Assembly (NCBI RefSeq): GCF_003014575.1
Contig: NZ_PYGF01000001.1
Location: 186,001 to 250,000, forward strand
DNA: 64,000 nt
Source: Cecembia rubra
GTDB taxonomy: Bacteria > Bacteroidota > Bacteroidia > Cytophagales > Cyclobacteriaceae
Direction of reading: 5' to 3'
Shown here: positions 1-8,975 of the stretch, in pieces
Layout of the letters: each line of letters starts with the position of its first letter
Numbering within the stretch: the stretch's first letter is position 1
Translations under genes and position numbers: made by a program
The notes under the pieces: model-generated
The model's database searches: none
What the model was told of the DNA's origin: nothing
The model's input: only the letters and a program-made list of their open reading frames with translations

Positions 1-101
1 TGATTACCCTGAAGAAATAAGGATTTCTATTTAAACTACTCACATAATGTTAAAAATTGCTTTTTTTGGCTAAGAAAAGATGCTCAGGTTATGGAAAGGA
101 A

Positions 102-136
102 GTGGGATCTTAATTGTTCCTGCCCTAAGATCCCAC
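102..136 (-). terminator. Probable terminator of the Oar-like receptor gene
   Basis: An 11-bp perfect inverted repeat (GTGGGATCTTA / TAAGATCCCAC) with a 13-nt loop lies just beyond the stop codon of the minus-strand receptor gene. The tract after it on the minus strand is pyrimidine-rich (CTTCCTTTCC) rather than a clean T run, so intrinsic termination is likely but not certain. Confidence 0.55.
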
Positions 137-149
137 CTGTTTCTTTGGT

Positions 150-3100
150 TTAATTGAAAATATACCTAAGTCCAAGCTGCATTTGCCAGACGTCACCAAT
201 GTTTGCTGTTCTTACAAATGACCGGGAAGTAAATCCATTTCCTGCAAGGTTTAGACGGTATGTTGGCACATTGCTGACCGGATCAATCTCAACTATTCCG
301 ATAGGGCTTTCGTTCGCTAAGATTTGTCCAACTCCCCAATTGTTATTCAGTAAATTGGTGAAATTGAAAATATCTGCCCGAAGTTGTAAAGTGTTTCTTT
401 TGCCACCTGAATTAATAAAAAACTCCTGCATAAAGGACAAATCCATCCTGCCTACTAATGGAAATTGAACAGCATTCCTTATAGCGTACATTCCCCTTCT
501 GGAACTTAAATGAGCGTCCTGCATTATAAAATCATTGAAAATTCTCCTTTGATCGTCAGCAGATAGGGTAGTTCCATTAAGGCTCAAAGGGGCAAACTGC
601 ATTTCCTGTAATTGTGTCTCTGTCGGTACAAAAATCAGATCATTCCCTGCGATCAAGTCCCCATTGATATCTGTATTGTAAACATAAGAATCTACCCCCT
701 GATTTCTTAACTCATAGAACAATGATAATGCAGTCGCATAATTTTTGCCATACTCTTTTCTATACCCTATTGAACTGATCAGCCTGTTTCTTTGATCATC
801 TAAAGAAAATCCAAGCTGAGGAAAATTACCACCTCTTACCGAATGGATGTTTTCGTAAGACAGGAAATGCTGGGTATTGCCATCTACCATATTTTTTGCG
901 ACGGCATAAGTATAGGCTGCCATTGCATGAAGCCCATTATCAAAGTATTTTTTCAACTGGAATGTCAAGCTGTAGGAATATCCCTGAGAGGTATTGTCCA
1001 TTACTACAGCATTGGTGATGTTAGGGTTTCGTCTATTGGCCTCATCTGAAAATCCATACAGAGGCCTATTATCCGGACCGGCCATATTTCGGCTTGGAGG
1101 CAACAGATTGGAGTCATAAAAAATAAGATCATTAACTTGGGCTGTATAAATCCCTTCAAGGGTACCCACTATGCCACCAAAGATTTCTTTATCAATACCG
1201 ATATTAGTTCTCCAAACCTGTGGATTTCTGAAACGTGGGTCGATGTAAGCCAGATCATAGGTTTCAGGAGAACCGCCATTGACAGGAATATAGGCGTTAG
1301 GATCTGGGTTAAAGGGAAAATTGGTTGTATTATCTTCTCTTATCTGGCCTTGCAAGATTCCGTTGGTATTGACCATGTTTGAAATATTGACATATATCGG
1401 TCTACCTGAGAAAAGCCCTGTACCACCTCTTATCTGGAATGTCCTGTCCCCGAGTACATCCCAATTGAAACCCAGGCGCGGGCTCCACATAAATTGTGGA
1501 TCAGGCAACCTGTCTGTCCTTATCGAAATAGGTTCTCCATTGGGCCTTCTAAAGTCAAGGTCAGCAGCTTCAGGATTGAACCTGGCAGTTTGGTTATAAA
1601 AAGGCACATCCAATCTTAGGCCCAAGGTCAATTTGAAATCAGTGGAAAGGTTGATTTCATCCTGGATGTAGGCACTTGCGATGTGAGCTCTGGTAATAGC
1701 TGTAGGTATGGACCCATCAGGTAATGCGGAATATTGTCTTTGGAACCTCCTTAATTCAACCTCTTCTCCTGCTACATCCCTATAAAAATCTTCTAGAGAA
1801 TTGTATACATAATGGCCAAAAAATGTGGGAGTGAAGGTATATTCAAAATTAAAAAACTCATAATTTATACCCGCTGTGATGCTGTGGTTATTTAGATAAG
1901 CTGAGAAATTGTTTTGAAATTGCCAGACATCTGAATCCAATGCCCTGTTTGGGGATAATAAATCAGTTCCAAATGTAATATAGTTTCTTCCATCCTGAAG
2001 AATGTCCACCATTGGGAAATTACCTCCTTCCCAGCTTCTGAAATTTCTATTAGAGGTAAGTCCAAACCGCAGTTCATTAGAGAATTTATTTCCAAACGAA
2101 GAATTGAGCTCAATTATGCCAGAGTAAATGTTGTCATTGAGTAGATAATTGGAGTTTTGGAAATTTAGGGAAAAAAGGTTTTGGTTTCTTCCTCCAAATC
2201 CGAGGGAAGTTCTTGCCACTGGCCGGTCTCTCGAAGAGATCAAGGTGTTGAACCTGGCGCTGAGCTGATGTTTTTCATTGATGTTATAATCGAATTTGAT
2301 CAAGAATTTATCAGAAATAGTAGGCAAGTTGTAATCTTCATAAAGTCCAGGGTCATAATTGAAATTGCTGACCAAAAAATTCCTGAGTTCATCCATGTCA
2401 GATTTTAAAACCCTGGTCACATTGGCACCGGTCCTACCGGGGGCATCGGCAATAAAAGGGGAATTGGGATCTGATCTCCTTTCGGATTCTCCTGATACAA
2501 AGAAAAAAAGTTTGTTTTTGATAATTGGACCACCTAACCTGAATCCGAACTGTTGGACCAGAAAATCATCTGTCACCACATCAGAGCCTCTGGCATTATT
2601 GCCCACCATGCGTTCATTTCTTGTATTAAAGAAAGCAGAACCTCTGAACTCGTTATCTCCAGAGCGTGTAATTGCATTGATGGAAGCCCCAGTAAAGCCA
2701 CCCTGGGTTACGTCATATGGAGCTATATTGACTTGAATTTCTTCAATGGCATCAAGGGAAATTGGTGTAGAATTCGTGGGTGCTCCCGGTATAGAGCCGG
2801 TCAACCCAAAGGCATTGTTGAATATACTCCCATCCAAGGAAAAATTGATAGCTTTAGGATCTTGCCCTGCAAATGATTCTCCATTGGATTGTGGCGTTAA
2901 TCGGGTAAAGTCCTGAACACTTCTGCTTAGGGTGGGCATTGTTGTAAGGGCTTCCCTATTGATGGTGGTTGCCGCACCTGTTCTCTCATCATTCAATAGA
3001 TTATCCCTAAAACCGGCTATTGTTACAGCATCCAATTCAAATTCCTCATCACTCAATTTTACGTTAAGGACGTAACGTTGGCCCAGAGAAAGGGAAATAT

Positions 3101-3392
3101 TATCATATATTTTTTTTTCGAAACCAATAAATGAAATCTCCACCCTATAGGGTCCACCCGTCCGCATGTTGGGAATATTAAATCTACCATTGGATTGGGT
3201 TACCATTGTATAGGAAGTTCCGGAGGGTGTATGAACCGCTTGTATAGTTGCTCCGGGTAAGGGTTCTTCCAGGTCATCTGTAATCAAACCGGTCATGCCA
3301 GCACTAGTTACGCCTTGTCCATAAGAGATGAAATAGTTAAGCTGAAAAAGTGTAAGTATACAATAGAGTATTTTGTAGTAAGTTGATTTCAT
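150..3392 (-). CDS. Oar-like TonB-dependent outer membrane receptor
   Basis: A 1080-residue outer-membrane protein. A signal peptide spans about residues 1-26. A carboxypeptidase-regulatory (CarboxypepD_reg) beta-sandwich follows at about 30-120, with motifs PLPGATIQ and SNGRFNIPN. The plug is at about 140-250 (VTQGGFTGASINAITRSG) and the rest is a 22-strand-type barrel ending in LGLRYIFN. Length and plug sequence fit the Oar/TonB-dependent family of Bacteroidota, which imports large ligands energised by TonB-ExbBD; the ligand cannot be read from the sequence. It is transcribed divergently from a second TonB receptor and shares a 394-nt control region with it. No SusD partner is adjacent, which argues against a classical SusCD glycan transporter. 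The ATG start directly precedes a normal signal peptide. Confidence 0.9.
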   Translation of the reverse strand: MKSTYYKILYCILTLFQLNYFISYGQGVTSAGMTGLITDDLEEPLPGATIQAVHTPSGTSYTMVTQSNGRFNIPNMRTGGPYRVEISFIGFEKKIYDNISLSLGQRYVLNVKLSDEEFELDAVTIAGFRDNLLNDERTGAATTINREALTTMPTLSRSVQDFTRLTPQSNGESFAGQDPKAINFSLDGSIFNNAFGLTGSIPGAPTNSTPISLDAIEEIQVNIAPYDVTQGGFTGASINAITRSGDNEFRGSAFFNTRNERMVGNNARGSDVVTDDFLVQQFGFRLGGPIIKNKLFFFVSGESERRSDPNSPFIADAPGRTGANVTRVLKSDMDELRNFLVSNFNYDPGLYEDYNLPTISDKFLIKFDYNINEKHQLSARFNTLISSRDRPVARTSLGFGGRNQNLFSLNFQNSNYLLNDNIYSGIIELNSSFGNKFSNELRFGLTSNRNFRSWEGGNFPMVDILQDGRNYITFGTDLLSPNRALDSDVWQFQNNFSAYLNNHSITAGINYEFFNFEYTFTPTFFGHYVYNSLEDFYRDVAGEEVELRRFQRQYSALPDGSIPTAITRAHIASAYIQDEINLSTDFKLTLGLRLDVPFYNQTARFNPEAADLDFRRPNGEPISIRTDRLPDPQFMWSPRLGFNWDVLGDRTFQIRGGTGLFSGRPIYVNISNMVNTNGILQGQIREDNTTNFPFNPDPNAYIPVNGGSPETYDLAYIDPRFRNPQVWRTNIGIDKEIFGGIVGTLEGIYTAQVNDLIFYDSNLLPPSRNMAGPDNRPLYGFSDEANRRNPNITNAVVMDNTSQGYSYSLTFQLKKYFDNGLHAMAAYTYAVAKNMVDGNTQHFLSYENIHSVRGGNFPQLGFSLDDQRNRLISSIGYRKEYGKNYATALSLFYELRNQGVDSYVYNTDINGDLIAGNDLIFVPTETQLQEMQFAPLSLNGTTLSADDQRRIFNDFIMQDAHLSSRRGMYAIRNAVQFPLVGRMDLSFMQEFFINSGGKRNTLQLRADIFNFTNLLNNNWGVGQILANESPIGIVEIDPVSNVPTYRLNLAGNGFTSRSFVRTANIGDVWQMQLGLRYIFN

Positions 3393-3480
3393 AATATTAG
3401 ACTTTGGTTTTAGTTACATTTTCTTAACCCAATATTATGCCTATATGGAAACAAGTGAATAAGTTGGTTAAAATGGAATT

Positions 3481-3535
3481 TTGAGGATAAAAAATCCATG
3501 AGTTGGGGAATTATTATTCCTCAAATTGGGGAATT
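3481..3535. promoter_or_regulatory. Cluster of TTGGGGAAT boxes, possible operator
   Basis: TTGGGGAATT occurs at 3503-3512 and again at 3526-3535, 23 bp apart. An inverted copy ATTCCTCAA (3516-3524, one mismatch) sits between them, and a degenerate TTGAGGATA is at 3481, 22 bp before the first copy. Spacing near two helical turns and alternating orientation suggest a site for a dimeric or oligomeric regulator of one or both flanking receptor genes. The regulator is unknown. Confidence 0.45.
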
Positions 3536-3684
3536 TTACCCCTTGTTATGGGTTTAATGAATACTAGGCAACAAATACCACCCATAATCTTTTGGCACAG
3601 CAGATTATGTAATGGGTGAAAAAAAAAATATTAATAATCCCTATAAAACAGGTAGGAAATATAGGAATATTGTTTTTCAGATTT

Positions 3685-3692
3685 TACCTTTG
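3685..3692 (+). promoter_or_regulatory. -7 promoter element (TACCTTTG) of TonB receptor gene
   Basis: TACCTTTG matches the Bacteroidota -7 consensus TAnnTTTG and is followed by GCGG, a common context at primary promoters in this phylum. It implies a 5' leader of roughly 85-90 nt. A good -33 TTG at the expected distance is not evident. Confidence 0.45.
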
Positions 3693-3786
3693 CGGATAAA
3701 TAGGGCTTTATAAAAATCATACTAAATCGATATGATATGTGTGATATAAAAGTTCCTATCAATCGACTACTTGAATAGAAATATTT

Positions 3787-6348
3787 ATGAAAAAAAAATT
3801 ACTGCTGAAATTCCTAATATTCCTTCCTGTTATCCTTGCTAATGCACAGGTGGTCATTACTGGATCAGTCCGGGATGAAGCAGGTCATCCTATAATAGGC
3901 GCAACTGTACTGATTGAGGGTACAAGTGATTATTCCATTGCTGATGAAAGCGGGAAGTTCAGGTTGGTCACCAATAAACAAGCCCCTTTTAATATTTTGG
4001 CGAGTTTCGTCGGGTTCAAGTCCTCCATTATCCAAATTTCAAATGTGCTTGAAAATGAGTCTGTTATTACACTAGTTGAGGATAATTTATTGGAAGAGGT
4101 CTTGATTACTTCTAGACGGAGACAAGAAGAAATACAAGCTGTTCCGATTGCAGTTTCGGTTGTATCGGGGGCATTAATGGAGGAAACCCAGGCTTTCAAT
4201 GTCAATAGACTAAAAGAGCTTGTACCAACTGTACAGCTTTATTCTTCCAACCCGAGAAATACCACCTTGAACATTCGAGGACTTGGATCCACTTTTGGTT
4301 TGACCAATGATGGAATTGATCCAGGGGTAGGGTTTTATGTAGATGGGGTATTTTTTGCACGACCTGCGGTAACAGCGTTGGACTTCATTGATATTGACCA
4401 GATTGAGGTGCTTAGAGGTCCTCAGGGTACCCTATTTGGAAAAAACACTACAGCAGGTGCATTCAATATTACAACCCGAAGACCAAGATTCCAGCCTGAT
4501 GCTACCATAGAATCTAGTTTTGGGAATTTTGGATTTATTCAGGCAAGGGGTTCGGTCACCGGAGCACTATCCAAAAAATTTGCGGGAAGGTTATCATTTT
4601 CTGGAACCAAAAGGGATGGGCTGATATATAATGTAGCAACACAGAAATACACCAATAATCTGAACAATCTTGGTGTAAGAGGCCAATTGCTTTATATCCC
4701 TTCAGAAAATGTAGAAGTTTTGGTGGCGGCCGATGTCACCAGACAAAGACCAGATGGCTATGCACAGGTGGTCGCGGGCGTAGTGGAAACCAAGAGGGCC
4801 CCATTTAGACAGTTCAACCAGATCATTCTGGATTTGGATTATGTCCTGCCCAGTACCAATCCATTTGACAGGATCATTGACCACGATACTCCCTGGAGAT
4901 CAGACAGTGACCTAGGTGGTGTATCGATTAATGTAAATGCAGATCTTTGGGGTGGGACCTTGACTTCCACTTCCGCTTGGAGGTATTGGAACTGGGATCC
5001 TTCCAATGACAGGGATTTTACCGGGCTGCAGGCCTTGAGCTTGTCTCAGGCACCTTCCAGACATGATCAATGGTCTCAGGAAATCCGGTATGCAGGGGAC
5101 TTTTCGAATAAACTCAGTGGAGTAGTCGGAGTTTTCAGCTTATGGCAGGATTTAAGGTCTTCGCCTTACCATACCGAGGAATCTGGAATCCATCAATGGA
5201 GGTTTGTCCAGAACAATCAAAATCCCTTATGGCGTACCCCAGGATTATTGGACGGATTTGGGATAAGGACCAGGAATAGCCTTCAATCTTTTAGCGGAGC
5301 TGTTTTTGGCCAACTGGATTGGAAAATAAATGAAAAGTTGAACCTGCTTCCCGGATTGCGTTGGAATTATGATGAGAAACAGGTGTATTTCAACAGGAAA
5401 ACCTATGGTGGGCTACAAACGGAAGATCCTGCATTGATTGCCTTGCAACAATCCGTCTACAATGACCAGGAATTTGAAGCGTTTGTGGATGAGTCTAATT
5501 TTTCCGGACAGCTAACCTTAACTTACAGGCCTTCAAAAAAGATCAATAGTTTCGGGACATTTTCTACCAGTTTCAAACCCGTAGGTATCAATTTGGGCGG
5601 ATTGCCAAGAGATGGAGGGAGAACCATGATTGAATTGGCAAGAATTGAACCTGAGTATGTAAGCCATATTGAATTAGGACTTAAAACTACTCCAATATCA
5701 AATACAACCTTAAATATAGTAGCCCATGTTACTGACATAAAGAATTTCCAGACACTGGTGCAAACTCCCGATCTATCAGTCAATAGGGGCTTTTTGGCCA
5801 ATGCAGAACGTGTAAATGTATCAGGGGTTGAAATTGATTTTTCCATTAAACCAAGGAAGTCATTTCAAGCTTTTGGAGCTTTGGCATACACGGATGGAAA
5901 ATATGTGAAGTTTACCAATGCCCCAGTTCCTTTGGAGGAAGTAGGAGGGGAGAGTTTCAAGGATATTTCCGGGGGAAGGCTTCCTGGAGTTTCCAGATGG
6001 GCAGGTTCTTTTGGAGGCGAATGGACCAAAGGAGCCAAGTTTTTGGGTCTTAGCGGCAAGTTTTTTGTAGGGTCTGAACTTTTCTTTAGGTCAGAGTTTT
6101 CCAGCAGTCCATCGCCTTCTCAATTCATGAACATTGATGGATATGGTTTGTTGAATGCGAGAACCGGATTCAGAGGGGACAATGGATTTTCTATGTTCAT
6201 ATGGTCCAGGAACCTTACCGATACCCAATATTTTGAACAGCTATTGCCTGGTGCAGGAAATGCCGGTCATATCGCAGCAGTATTAGGGGATCCAAGAACC
6301 ATAGGTATTACATTAAAATTTAATTTTGACCTGGTACCGGATCATTAA
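3787..6348 (+). CDS. TonB-dependent receptor (FecA/siderophore-type fold)
   Basis: An 853-residue outer-membrane receptor. The signal peptide is at about 1-20 (ending ANAQ), followed by a CarboxypepD_reg-like domain at about 22-110 (GHPIIGATVLIEGT). The plug is at about 120-240, with VPIAVSVVSG and IEVLRGPQGTLFGKNTTAGA, the hallmark plug motif of iron-complex/vitamin-type receptors. The C-terminal barrel ends in LKFNFDLVPDH; it lacks the usual final aromatic residue, which is mildly unusual. It probably imports a small chelate or other nutrient with TonB energy; substrate is not predictable. It is divergent from the Oar-like receptor and is closed by a strong bidirectional hairpin. Confidence 0.9.
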   Translation: MKKKLLLKFLIFLPVILANAQVVITGSVRDEAGHPIIGATVLIEGTSDYSIADESGKFRLVTNKQAPFNILASFVGFKSSIIQISNVLENESVITLVEDNLLEEVLITSRRRQEEIQAVPIAVSVVSGALMEETQAFNVNRLKELVPTVQLYSSNPRNTTLNIRGLGSTFGLTNDGIDPGVGFYVDGVFFARPAVTALDFIDIDQIEVLRGPQGTLFGKNTTAGAFNITTRRPRFQPDATIESSFGNFGFIQARGSVTGALSKKFAGRLSFSGTKRDGLIYNVATQKYTNNLNNLGVRGQLLYIPSENVEVLVAADVTRQRPDGYAQVVAGVVETKRAPFRQFNQIILDLDYVLPSTNPFDRIIDHDTPWRSDSDLGGVSINVNADLWGGTLTSTSAWRYWNWDPSNDRDFTGLQALSLSQAPSRHDQWSQEIRYAGDFSNKLSGVVGVFSLWQDLRSSPYHTEESGIHQWRFVQNNQNPLWRTPGLLDGFGIRTRNSLQSFSGAVFGQLDWKINEKLNLLPGLRWNYDEKQVYFNRKTYGGLQTEDPALIALQQSVYNDQEFEAFVDESNFSGQLTLTYRPSKKINSFGTFSTSFKPVGINLGGLPRDGGRTMIELARIEPEYVSHIELGLKTTPISNTTLNIVAHVTDIKNFQTLVQTPDLSVNRGFLANAERVNVSGVEIDFSIKPRKSFQAFGALAYTDGKYVKFTNAPVPLEEVGGESFKDISGGRLPGVSRWAGSFGGEWTKGAKFLGLSGKFFVGSELFFRSEFSSSPSPSQFMNIDGYGLLNARTGFRGDNGFSMFIWSRNLTDTQYFEQLLPGAGNAGHIAAVLGDPRTIGITLKFNFDLVPDH

Positions 6349-6353
6349 AACAA

Positions 6354-6389
6354 AAACTGTCAGGAGAAATTTTGGTCTCCTGACAGTTT
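6354..6389. terminator. Bidirectional intrinsic terminator
   Basis: A perfect 14-bp stem (AAACTGTCAGGAGA / TCTCCTGACAGTTT) with an 8-nt loop lies between two convergent genes. It has T-rich tails on both strands, so it can serve both the receptor gene and the 6412-6798 gene. Confidence 0.85.
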
Positions 6390-6411
6390 ATTTTGTGAAT
6401 TTTACAAATCC

Positions 6412-6798
6412 TTATTTTGCTTGCTTTTTGTGGAATTTATAACCTAATCCGACCGACCAAATCCATTCATCACTGGTATCCTTATGGAAAAATGGAGCTA
6501 TCAATACCAGATTTTTGAAATCCACTCTTGGGGAAACTCCCAATCTTGCTCCTGTTTTTCCATTTAAAACATAAATAGATGGAAGGGCTCCTATTCCAAC
6601 TTTTACATTTTCATTGATAACTAAGAACAATGCTGGTCCACCCACGTTCATAGCGTAAAAATCTTTTCCAAAGGAAACCCCCAACATCCCTTCAAGACTT
6701 AATTCTGGTTTGGATTTTTCAGGTTTTAAATCCTGACTTTTGACCGGATAAAAAAGTGAAAATGTTACAATCATTGATAGTAGTACTTTCTTTTTCAT
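6412..6798 (-). CDS. Small secreted protein, probable barrel fragment family
   Basis: A 128-residue protein with a clear signal peptide (residues 1-21, ending VKSQ), then a lysine/glutamate-rich stretch. Alternating hydrophobic segments follow (LEGMLGVSFGKDF, LFLVINENVKVGIGALPS, WSVGLGYKFHKK) and look like outer-membrane beta-strands. It is too short for a full 8-strand barrel of common size, so it may oligomerise or be a minimal periplasmic/outer-membrane protein. No named family is recognised. It is monocistronic, bounded by the terminator at 6354-6389 and divergent from the TauE gene. A -7-like CAAAATTA (minus-strand TAATTTTG) lies at 6853-6860. Confidence 0.7.
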   Translation of the reverse strand: MKKKVLLSMIVTFSLFYPVKSQDLKPEKSKPELSLEGMLGVSFGKDFYAMNVGGPALFLVINENVKVGIGALPSIYVLNGKTGARLGVSPRVDFKNLVLIAPFFHKDTSDEWIWSVGLGYKFHKKQAK

Positions 6799-6914
6799 GC
6801 TAATGAATTTGTTTCTCTGAATAAACGAAGTTACAAAATTTATATTATCCTACAAAATTAATAGGATATATAGGAATTGTGAGTTATTTTTACGCAGTTA
6901 AAAATTAAAACACA

Positions 6915-7790
6915 TTGGAGAAGTTAATTTTGAAACTTAGGTCAGAACCAGTTTGGTCCTTTTTCTTTGGATTGAGTTTGGTAATATTGGTGCTGGTAGC
7001 CTACAAATCATTCTTTACTTTTGTAGGGGGAGGGGAGAAATGGGATATAGAAATGTTTTTATGGTTTTTACTGGTAGGTTTTATAGCACAGACTATTGAT
7101 GGAGCACTTGGGATGGCCTATGGTGTTTCTTCCAATTCTATATTGTTGGGGATTGGTATTCCTCCAGCAGTTGCCAGTGCTTGGGTCCACTTTGCCCAAG
7201 TATTTACCAGTTTGGCATCTGGAATTTCACATTTGAGGATGGGTAATGTCCAGTGGTCTTTGGCAAAAAGGTTGATGATACCTGGGGTTTTGGGGGCTAT
7301 TATAGGAGCTTATTTTCTTTCCAATGTGGATGGTATGGCTATCAAACCTTTTATTGCGGTCTATCTTTTTTTTATGGGACTCTTGATCCTAAAGAAAATA
7401 TTTAAAAAACAATCTAAGCCCTTTGACGCCAATGGGAAAAGCCTTCCTTATCTGGCTAGTATTGGTGGTTTTGCGGATGCCATAGGAGGCGGAGGCTGGG
7501 GGCCTGTTGTAAATTCTACTTTAATGGGAAAGGGGCAGCAACCAAGGTTTGCCATAGGGACGGGTAATTTTGTCGAAATTTTTGTCTCATTGGCAAGTGC
7601 CAGTACTTTTGTTTTTTTTATAAAAGAACTTAATCTGGCCCCGATACTAGGTCTTATTATTGGTGGTGTAATAGCCGCTCCGTTTGCAGCGCTATTTGTT
7701 AAAAAGCTCAATCCAAAAATCCTTTTATTGATGGTTGGGCTTTTGGTGATAGGTTTGAGTATCCGGACATTTTATCTAGCTATTTTCTGA
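6915..7790 (+). CDS. TauE/SafE-family sulfite/sulfonate exporter
   Basis: A 291-residue inner-membrane protein with about eight hydrophobic segments. Two TauE/SafE (DUF81) half-repeats carry glycine-rich motifs: AQTIDGALGMAYGVSSNSIL near residues 57-76, and GGFADAIGGGGWGPVVNSTL in the second half. Family members move sulfite, sulfoacetate or related anions, and in Bacteroidota they sit with sulfate-assimilation genes. The start is a TTG; an in-frame TAA lies only 9 nt upstream and no ATG occurs before about residue 43, so TTG is the only reasonable start. An Rrf2 regulator gene follows after 60 nt, suggesting control linked to cysteine or sulfur status. Confidence 0.88.
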   Translation: MEKLILKLRSEPVWSFFFGLSLVILVLVAYKSFFTFVGGGEKWDIEMFLWFLLVGFIAQTIDGALGMAYGVSSNSILLGIGIPPAVASAWVHFAQVFTSLASGISHLRMGNVQWSLAKRLMIPGVLGAIIGAYFLSNVDGMAIKPFIAVYLFFMGLLILKKIFKKQSKPFDANGKSLPYLASIGGFADAIGGGGWGPVVNSTLMGKGQQPRFAIGTGNFVEIFVSLASASTFVFFIKELNLAPILGLIIGGVIAAPFAALFVKKLNPKILLLMVGLLVIGLSIRTFYLAIF

Positions 7791-7850
7791 TTCAAACCAC
7801 TTCCTTTCTCTCAATTTAAATTTTCGTATTTTAGCCCAAAAAAAAGATTT

Positions 7851-8261
7851 ATGCTTTCAAAAAGGGCTAAATATGCTATCAAAACAATTTTGTTTTTGAA
7901 TGAATACCAGGACAACAAGCCTATATCAGCCAAAACAATTTCTTCAGAAGAGAGAATTCCATATAAGTTTTTAGAAAATATACTTCGGGATCTCAAATCC
8001 AATCAAATCGTAAAAAGCATTAGAGGAGCTGAAGGTGGATACGTATTGGCAAAGAAACCAAGTGAAATTTCAGTAGCCCAAATCATGCGGATTATTGATG
8101 GGCCCATAGCACTGATTCCTTGTGTTTCTGAAAAATTCTATGAGCCCTGTTTGGAGTGTGAAGATGAGGAAACTTGCAGGATCAGGAAGCTTTTTGCCAT
8201 GGTAAGGACAGAAATGGTTCATATTTTGGACAAGTCAATAACAGATTTGGCAGGGTTGTGA
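7851..8261 (+). CDS. Rrf2-family transcriptional regulator
   Basis: A 136-residue Rrf2-type winged-helix regulator. It opens with LSKRAKYAIKTILFL, the typical Rrf2 start; the helix-turn-helix is at about 25-50 and the wing GAEGGYVLAKKP at about 59-70. A cysteine-rich region has C91, C100, C103 and C109. Rrf2 proteins such as IscR bind an Fe-S cluster with three cysteines, and CymR senses cysteine availability; the four-cysteine spacing here (9-3-6) is of the sort seen in Bacteroidota members near sulfur genes. It probably regulates the upstream TauE-like exporter and distant cys genes. Cluster binding is inferred, not shown. Confidence 0.9.
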   Translation: MLSKRAKYAIKTILFLNEYQDNKPISAKTISSEERIPYKFLENILRDLKSNQIVKSIRGAEGGYVLAKKPSEISVAQIMRIIDGPIALIPCVSEKFYEPCLECEDEETCRIRKLFAMVRTEMVHILDKSITDLAGL

Positions 8262-8324
8262 AAATTTTTTATTTATTAACCTATAAAAACGATAGGGTAA
8301 TTAGGAAAATAAAAAAAACTCTTT

Positions 8325-8332
8325 TACATTTG
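8325..8332 (+). promoter_or_regulatory. -7 promoter element (TACATTTG)
   Basis: TACATTTG fits TAnnTTTG, 32 nt before the ATG of the 161-residue ORF at 8364. The -33 region (TTAGG/AAAAT) is not a good TTG match, so this is a moderate call. Confidence 0.35.
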
Positions 8333-8363
8333 AAGCCATGTTGAATTACTTAGTAGAACCGAT

Positions 8364-8849
8364 ATGAAATCAAATTTTGCTTATCAGCCCCTGTATCCAG
8401 ATTCTGAGATAACCTTGAAGAAATTTTACGATCCAATCATGGGGACTTCGATGCCTGATACCCAATATCCATGGTATGAGCAGGTTGAATTGTTTGATAT
8501 CATTGAGGTATGTAGCTTTGATTTCCCTAATTTCCCTGAATCCGAAAAAATATTTAAGGTGGTTTACTTTAAATTGAATCATTCAGAAATTAGAATGAAA
8601 CAGCTTTTTAATGGATTGATCAGATTAGGTCAACCTCAAGGCGTGATATTAGAATACCATAAGGAAATAGATACATATACTTTGAAATTTTATGTCCATG
8701 AGGAGTTAGATGCCTTTAGTTATGTGTCCGGACTGCAAAGAGAACTGGAAAAAGATCTGAGATTCAGACGGGTTTTGGCTGCTGTAATTTCACAGGAAGA
8801 ATTGTTTGAAAACAGCCAACGATTATTGATGAAGGAACTTTTCAATTAA
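8364..8849 (+). CDS. Hypothetical cytosolic protein, 161 residues
   Basis: No family recognised. The protein has no signal peptide or membrane segment and is acidic and aromatic-rich. An alternating strand pattern (IFKVVYFKLN, GVILEYHKEIDTYTLKFYVHE) is followed by a helical C-terminus (YVSGLQRELEKDLRFRRVLAAV), consistent with a small alpha+beta domain. It is a single-gene unit: a -7 element lies upstream and a strong intrinsic terminator begins 30 nt after the stop. Codon use is like that of its neighbours, so it is likely a real gene. Confidence 0.65.
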   Translation: MKSNFAYQPLYPDSEITLKKFYDPIMGTSMPDTQYPWYEQVELFDIIEVCSFDFPNFPESEKIFKVVYFKLNHSEIRMKQLFNGLIRLGQPQGVILEYHKEIDTYTLKFYVHEELDAFSYVSGLQRELEKDLRFRRVLAAVISQEELFENSQRLLMKELFN

Positions 8850-8878
8850 GAAATTACAAACTCCATTAGGAGCTTTGG

Positions 8879-8910
8879 GGGGAAATTCTATTTGGATTTT
8901 CCCCTTTTTT
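8879..8910 (+). terminator. Intrinsic terminator
   Basis: GGGGAAA (8879-8885) pairs with TTTCCCC (8898-8904) and is followed by six T residues. It ends the 8364-8849 transcript and supports placing the start of the next gene well downstream of it. Confidence 0.75.
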
Positions 8911-8975
8911 GATTGTATTTCCCAATATTAAAAGCAAATTTTGCGCTAGTTTTCAAAAACAAGCTTTCTGAAAGA

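Larger units (their letters stand above)
3393..3786. other. Divergent control region between two TonB receptors
   Basis: This 394-nt AT-rich spacer has no credible ORF. It holds a cluster of TTGGGGAAT-like boxes in its centre and a -7 element for the plus-strand receptor near its right end. No convincing -7 element for the minus-strand receptor was found. Confidence 0.6.

Noticed and set aside
8913-8975. TTG start adding 21 residues to arginine decarboxylase
   Set aside because: It lies directly behind a strong terminator and the extra residues do not resemble the family N-terminus.
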